Shown in pieces: positions 31,742 to 35,531 of a stretch of DNA of 35,531 nt. The stretch is from positions 1 to 35,531 of the forward strand of contig JAHFIZ010000003.1 of assembly GCA_023246145.1 (NCBI GenBank), written 5' to 3'. Both the position numbers and the translations under genes were made by a program. This stretch comes from Candidatus Uhrbacteria bacterium. Lineage in GTDB: Bacteria > Patescibacteriota > Patescibacteriia > UBA9934. Within the stretch, counting starts at the first letter, position 1, and every line of letters starts with the position of its first letter. The notes beneath the pieces are model-generated. The model saw only the letters and a list, made by a program, of their open reading frames with translations. It was not told where the DNA came from and searched no databases.

Positions 31742-33147
31742 AACGGAAGAACAGCAAATGGCAAGGCCGACATTGCATCGATAATACGCAAAATGATCTC
31801 AAGAAAAAACCAACCCGGTACAAGAAAGACGGACGGGACGGCAGAGAAAAATGCATTCACAAACATGGTCAGAGCTATTCCTGCAGTGCCCGCCGCCATG
31901 GCGTACGGCAGAAACGGCAAGACAAGCAGGTTCGTGATTGGTCCCACAATTGAAATTCGACCAAAGCCAAAGATGATCACTGGCAGCGTAAACGTTGTCG
32001 CCGCAAGCGTGGACGAGAACGACTCTCTGAGGCCAAACATCTCAGGAATGAATCCCAGCTTCTCCGCGATCGGTTTCGAAATAAAAATCAATCCTGCCGT
32101 TGAAAGTACCGACAACTGAAATCCCGCATCGTCCCTCAGGATTCGCGGCTCAATCAGCAGCATAACGGCTGCCACAAGCAGCAATGCATTTCTGGCCGAA
32201 CTTTTTCTGCCGAGCTGTGTGGCAGTCAAAGCCACCGCACCCATAATCCCGGCGCGCGTCACTGCCGCCTCCCCGCCCGCAAGGATCACGAATCCCGCAA
32301 TCGCCAAAATCACAAACGGAAACGCGTATTGTCGTTTAAGCCCTGCATAAATAAGAAACGCCAGAGCAAGGCTCGAAACAAGCGCGATGTTATACCCAGA
32401 TGCTGCAACCACATGGGACGTTCCAGTCCTCCTGAACTTTTCTTTCCAGGCGTCAGAGAAATTATCGTCCCCAAGGAGCAAGCCCGATAACAGCTGAGCG
32501 TGCGGTTCGCCAAAATACTTTGCTACAAGCCCCACCGCATCTTCATGAACCTTTCGTATGAGGATTACCACGTCCTGTCTGGCCCCCTTCTCCATCACGA
32601 ACGGCGTCCGGCGGCTATAACACGTGGCGTAAATATGTTTGGCCGCAAGAAACCTGTCATACGCAAATCCCTCAATCGGTTCCGGCTTTTCCAGCTCACA
32701 TTCCACCGCCACCCTATCCCCAAGCTCAGCCTTAGGATACGCATTGGTAAAGATCTGGACCAAATCATCCCGCCTATCCCCGTCCACCACCAAATCGCCG
32801 AGCGTTATTTTCTGCGATCCCTCCCCCGTTTCCTGCTTCATGACTACGCCCACCACGCTCCGCACCCCGCCTACGTTATGAGCTACTGATGCATTCGAGG
32901 GGACGGCGAGGCTTAATCGAAAAGCACCGAACACTAAACTCACCGCAAAAAGAACTATGACCACCCCCGACCCCTCCTTGGAAAGGAGGGGTGAGCTCCC
33001 TCGCCCCTTAAACAACCCCAAAACAAAACAAATACTCGCAACTGACAACCCAATCGCAATCTCAAAAGAAAAATACGAAAATAACAAAACACCGAGAATG
33101 AAACCTGCAAGAATGCTTGCCAGGATCACGCTCGGCGTTTTCTTCAT
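31738..33147 (-). CDS. comEC: ComEC/Rec2 competence channel protein without the hydrolase domain
   Basis: A 469-residue polytopic membrane protein. It has two N-terminal helices, an OB-like exposed region (VVGVVMKQETGEGSQKITLGD), and the Competence domain with the diagnostic GLLLGDDNF and TGTSHVVAASGYNIALVSSL, followed by many helices. ComEC forms the inner-membrane channel for single-stranded DNA during transformation. The hydrolase domain is encoded by the next gene. Residues 51-61 (SSPLLSKEGSG), between helices 2 and 3, are encoded by a palindromic repeat (32971-32991). The start is one base after the leuS stop. Confidence 0.92.
   Translation of the reverse strand: MKKTPSVILASILAGFILGVLLFSYFSFEIAIGLSVASICFVLGLFKGRGSSPLLSKEGSGVVIVLFAVSLVFGAFRLSLAVPSNASVAHNVGGVRSVVGVVMKQETGEGSQKITLGDLVVDGDRRDDLVQIFTNAYPKAELGDRVAVECELEKPEPIEGFAYDRFLAAKHIYATCYSRRTPFVMEKGARQDVVILIRKVHEDAVGLVAKYFGEPHAQLLSGLLLGDDNFSDAWKEKFRRTGTSHVVAASGYNIALVSSLALAFLIYAGLKRQYAFPFVILAIAGFVILAGGEAAVTRAGIMGAVALTATQLGRKSSARNALLLVAAVMLLIEPRILRDDAGFQLSVLSTAGLIFISKPIAEKLGFIPEMFGLRESFSSTLAATTFTLPVIIFGFGRISIVGPITNLLVLPFLPYAMAAGTAGIALTMFVNAFFSAVPSVFLVPGWFFLEIILRIIDAMSALPFAVLPL
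32971..32991. repeat. Palindromic repeat inside comEC, in frame
   Basis: A perfect 9-bp inverted repeat, CCCCTCCTT and AAGGAGGGG with loop GGA, encodes SPLLSKEGS in the comEC frame. CCCCTCCTT-type palindromes giving 'PLLSKEG' peptides are, in my recollection, dispersed repeats in many bacterial genomes. Confidence 0.6.
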
Positions 33148-33148
33148 A

Positions 33149-35515
33149 CTAGATCACGAAGTTCACGATCTTTCCTTTCACCACAATCGTCTTCTTCACC
33201 TCCCCCGTCAGGAATTTGCTCACCTTCTCATCGTTCTTCGCCATCTCGATGAGCTCGGCCTCTGCGATATCTGATGGCACGACAATCGTTCCACGCAACT
33301 TTCCATTCACCTGAACGGAAATGGTGGCCTCTGCATCGATAATCAGTTTTGCATCAAACTGTGGCCACTCAGTCGCCTCAACAAATCCTTCGTTTCCTGA
33401 TTTCTCCCAGAGCTCGTTGGCGATATGTGGCGCGAATGGGACGAGAATCCTGAGGAAAAGATCGAAAAGCTCTTTGGAAACTCCCCCCTTCTCCTGCGCT
33501 TCATTCACGAACGTCATGAGCGAAGAAACGGCGGTGTTGAATTTGAAGGCTTCAATATCTTCCGTCACTTTCTTGATGGTTTTATGTAACGCCTTTTCTA
33601 CCTCGGCCAGTGACGGGCCGACAGGGACGTCGGCCCCTGCGACCTCGGACAAACGGACAATCTTGTCCAGGAACCGACGAACGCCAATGAGTCCGCTCGT
33701 GGACCACGGCACATGTTCTTCAAACGGTCCCATGAATAAAATGTAGGTGCGCAAAGTGTCAGCACCAAACTCCTGCACAATGTCATCCGGATTCACCACG
33801 TTCCCCTTGCTCTTGCTCATCTTGGTTCCATCTTCTGCCATGATGAGGCCATGGCTGTGACGGCGAGCATACGGTTCGCTTGTTGGCACGAGCCCCTGAT
33901 CAAACAAGAACTTGTTCCAGAAGCGTGAGTACAGTAAGTGGAGCGTAGTGTGCTCCATGCCGCCGTTATATAAATCCACAGGCATCCAATCCTTCAGTGC
34001 CTTCTTGGAAGCGAACGCTTCATCATTATGCGGATCCGTATAACGCAAGAAATACCAGCTTGATCCTGCCCAGTTAGGCATGGTGTCCGTTTCACGCTTG
34101 GCCGAACCGCCACAGGTAGGACAGGTAGTGTTCACGAATTCGTGAATCACTGCGAGTGGAGATTCTCCGTTATCCGTTGGCTCGTATTTCTCAACTTGCG
34201 GCAAAACCACCGGCAGCTGATCATCCGGTACCGGCACCCAACCGTCCTTCTCACAATGGATCAAAGGAATAGGCTCGCCCCAATAGCGCTGGCGTGAGAA
34301 CACCCAGTCACGAAGCTTATACGTGGTCTTCTTTTTCCCACCGGACTTTTCAATGGCTTCATCAAACGGAATGAACGGCTCATCGACTATAGGAAGCTGA
34401 TACTTTTCGGCGAATGCTCTATCACGATCATCATGCTCAGGCACCGCCATGATGGCGCCCGTTCCGTAGTTCGGCAAAACGTAATCCGCGATAAACAGCG
34501 GGATCTCTTCTTTGGTAACAGGATTAATCGCCTTCACGCCCTTGAGTTCAACACCCGTCTTCTCCTTGTCATCATTGGTGCGATCAATGTCAGTTTTCCG
34601 CGCAGTGCTTTCCACGTACGCCCTCACCTCTTCTTTGTTCTCAAGTACATCATGACTATCGTCTATAGCTAGCTTCACCCATGGATGCTCAGGTGCGAGC
34701 ACTAAAAATGTTGCGCCATTGATGGTGTCAGGACGCGTGGTAAAGACAGGAATGGCTGCCTTCTCACCGTTTGGTCCGCGATTCTTGTTTGCTTCCGGCG
34801 TGTGCGTGAAATTGAGCTCAAAAGAAATTTCGGCGCCTTCACTCTTCCCAATCCAATCCTCCTGCTGCTTCTTAATCTTCGGCAAATAATCTACGTCCTT
34901 CAGGTCTTCAAGGAGTCGGTCAGCATATTTGGTAATAGCGATCATCCATTGTTCTTTTTCCCGCTTTTCCACAGGTGTTCCACAACGTTCGCAGCATCCA
35001 CCTACCACTTCTTCATTAGCGAGACCGATTTTATCCTTAGGGCACCAGTTAATTTCTGCCTTGGCTTTATAGGCGAGTCCGGCTTTATAGAATTGCAAAA
35101 ACATCCACTGCGTCCAGCGGTAATACTTAGGATCAGTGGTATCTACCTCTCGTGACCAGTCAAAACTGAAACCGATGGATTTCAACTGCCGGCGAAAAGT
35201 AGCAATGTTCTCTTTGGTAATGACGCTAGGGTGAATGCCGGTTTTGAGCGCGTAGTTTTCTGCCGGAAGACCAAAAGCGTCCCAGCCCATGGGGTACAAC
35301 ACATTCTTCCCTTCCATGCGCTTCTTACGCGCCACTACATCCAGAGCCGTATAGCTGCGCGGGTGTCCTACATGAAGTCCGGCGCCGGACGGAAAAGGAA
35401 ATTCTACAAGAACGTAAAACTTTTCTTTTTTACTTTTTGTTTCAGCGTTAAAAATGCCAGCGTCTTCCCATTTCTTCTGCCACTTGGCGTCAACGGATTT
35501 GTGGTCGTAGGACAT
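33149..35515 (-). CDS. leuS: Leucine--tRNA ligase
   Basis: A 788-residue class I synthetase. The HIGH motif is HVGH (48-51). The zinc-type segment is NWCPKDKIGLANEEVVGGCCERCG (in parts). The CP1 editing domain has TTRPDTINGATF and GTGAIMAVPEHDDRD, so proofreading residues look intact. KMSKS is TKMSKSKGNVVNPDD, and the C-terminal domain ends TIVVKGKIVNFVI. Between RFLDKIVRL and HKTIKKVTEDIE an extra stretch, EVAGADVPVGPSLAEV (about 620-636), is encoded by a palindromic repeat (33615-33636). The gene heads leuS-comEC-hydrolase. A -10-like TAGGAT lies at 35530-35525, nine bases before the start. Confidence 0.97.
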   Translation of the reverse strand: MSYDHKSVDAKWQKKWEDAGIFNAETKSKKEKFYVLVEFPFPSGAGLHVGHPRSYTALDVVARKKRMEGKNVLYPMGWDAFGLPAENYALKTGIHPSVITKENIATFRRQLKSIGFSFDWSREVDTTDPKYYRWTQWMFLQFYKAGLAYKAKAEINWCPKDKIGLANEEVVGGCCERCGTPVEKREKEQWMIAITKYADRLLEDLKDVDYLPKIKKQQEDWIGKSEGAEISFELNFTHTPEANKNRGPNGEKAAIPVFTTRPDTINGATFLVLAPEHPWVKLAIDDSHDVLENKEEVRAYVESTARKTDIDRTNDDKEKTGVELKGVKAINPVTKEEIPLFIADYVLPNYGTGAIMAVPEHDDRDRAFAEKYQLPIVDEPFIPFDEAIEKSGGKKKTTYKLRDWVFSRQRYWGEPIPLIHCEKDGWVPVPDDQLPVVLPQVEKYEPTDNGESPLAVIHEFVNTTCPTCGGSAKRETDTMPNWAGSSWYFLRYTDPHNDEAFASKKALKDWMPVDLYNGGMEHTTLHLLYSRFWNKFLFDQGLVPTSEPYARRHSHGLIMAEDGTKMSKSKGNVVNPDDIVQEFGADTLRTYILFMGPFEEHVPWSTSGLIGVRRFLDKIVRLSEVAGADVPVGPSLAEVEKALHKTIKKVTEDIEAFKFNTAVSSLMTFVNEAQEKGGVSKELFDLFLRILVPFAPHIANELWEKSGNEGFVEATEWPQFDAKLIIDAEATISVQVNGKLRGTIVVPSDIAEAELIEMAKNDEKVSKFLTGEVKKTIVVKGKIVNFVI
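33615..33636. repeat. Palindromic repeat inside leuS, in frame
   Basis: A perfect 8-bp inverted repeat, GGGCCGAC and GTCGGCCC with loop AGGGAC, lies in the leuS anticodon-binding region and encodes part of GADVPVGPS. Its AGGGGCCGAC arm resembles the GTAGGGGCGG palindrome at 18704-18731. Confidence 0.6.
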
Positions 35516-35524
35516 ACGCCTGCG

Positions 35525-35530
35525 ATCCTA
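35525..35530 (-). promoter_or_regulatory. Possible -10 box of leuS
   Basis: TAGGAT lies nine bases before ATG 35515. The -35 region is outside the window, so this is tentative. It would again give a leader of only a few bases. Confidence 0.35.
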
Positions 35531-35531
35531 C

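Overview
The window looks like a chromosomal segment of a Candidate Phyla Radiation (Patescibacteria) bacterium, most likely a Parcubacteria-type lineage. The reasons are: a long S10-spc ribosomal cluster with no uL30 gene between S5 and L15 (a known CPR trait), short intergenic gaps, several genes with almost no leader and no Shine-Dalgarno, low-complexity tails on ribosomal proteins, and large surface proteins with cohesin-like, FG-GAP and 'IDTTPP' Ig-like segments typical of this group. TGA is used as a stop (for example ruvX), so the code is the standard bacterial one. Placement below phylum level is inference.

Layout, almost all on the minus strand. 1-1940: a membrane sensor/cohesin-like surface protein, cut by the window edge and broken by an apparent one-base frameshift. 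2008-2673 (+): a queuosine-precursor (YhhQ/VUT) transporter, facing aspS across a bidirectional terminator. 2709-4286: aspS, an aspartyl-tRNA synthetase lacking the GAD insertion, behind what reads as a very small T-box riboswitch with specifier GAC. 4358-4714 (+): an unknown GC-rich gene. 4785-7982: adk-map-two small genes-ruvX-recO. 8049-18691: rpsJ-rplC-rplD-rplW-rplB-rpsS-rplV-rpsC-rplP-rpmC-rpsQ-rplN-rplX-rplE-rpsN-rpsH-rplF-rplR-rpsE-rplO-secY, ending in a terminator. A roughly 300-base structured, terminator-bearing stretch lies between rpsJ and rplC. 18742-23834: tuf, an acidic unknown protein, fusA, rpsG and rpsL. 23843-25874: murA (natural Cys115Asp) and a site-2 protease. 25950-27188: an unknown GC-rich gene. 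27365-27832: ndk. 27890-30832: a 980-residue FG-GAP surface protein. 30887-35515: leuS, a ComEC channel protein and a separate ComEC-type metallo-hydrolase.

The core is translation: ribosomal proteins, elongation factors, two aminoacyl-tRNA synthetases, SecY, and Map for N-terminal maturation. Around it sit cell-wall precursor synthesis, nucleotide kinases, DNA repair/rRNA maturation, DNA uptake and surface proteins. The clearest promoters are sigma70-like with 16-17 base spacers. Several have the start codon within about 12 bases of the -10 box, pointing to leaderless or near-leaderless mRNAs.

The most interesting items are the compact aspS T-box, the rpsJ-rplC leader/attenuator, in-frame palindromic repeats inside leuS and comEC, and the frameshifted Cache-cohesin protein. 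No tRNA, rRNA, CRISPR array, transposase or origin was seen.
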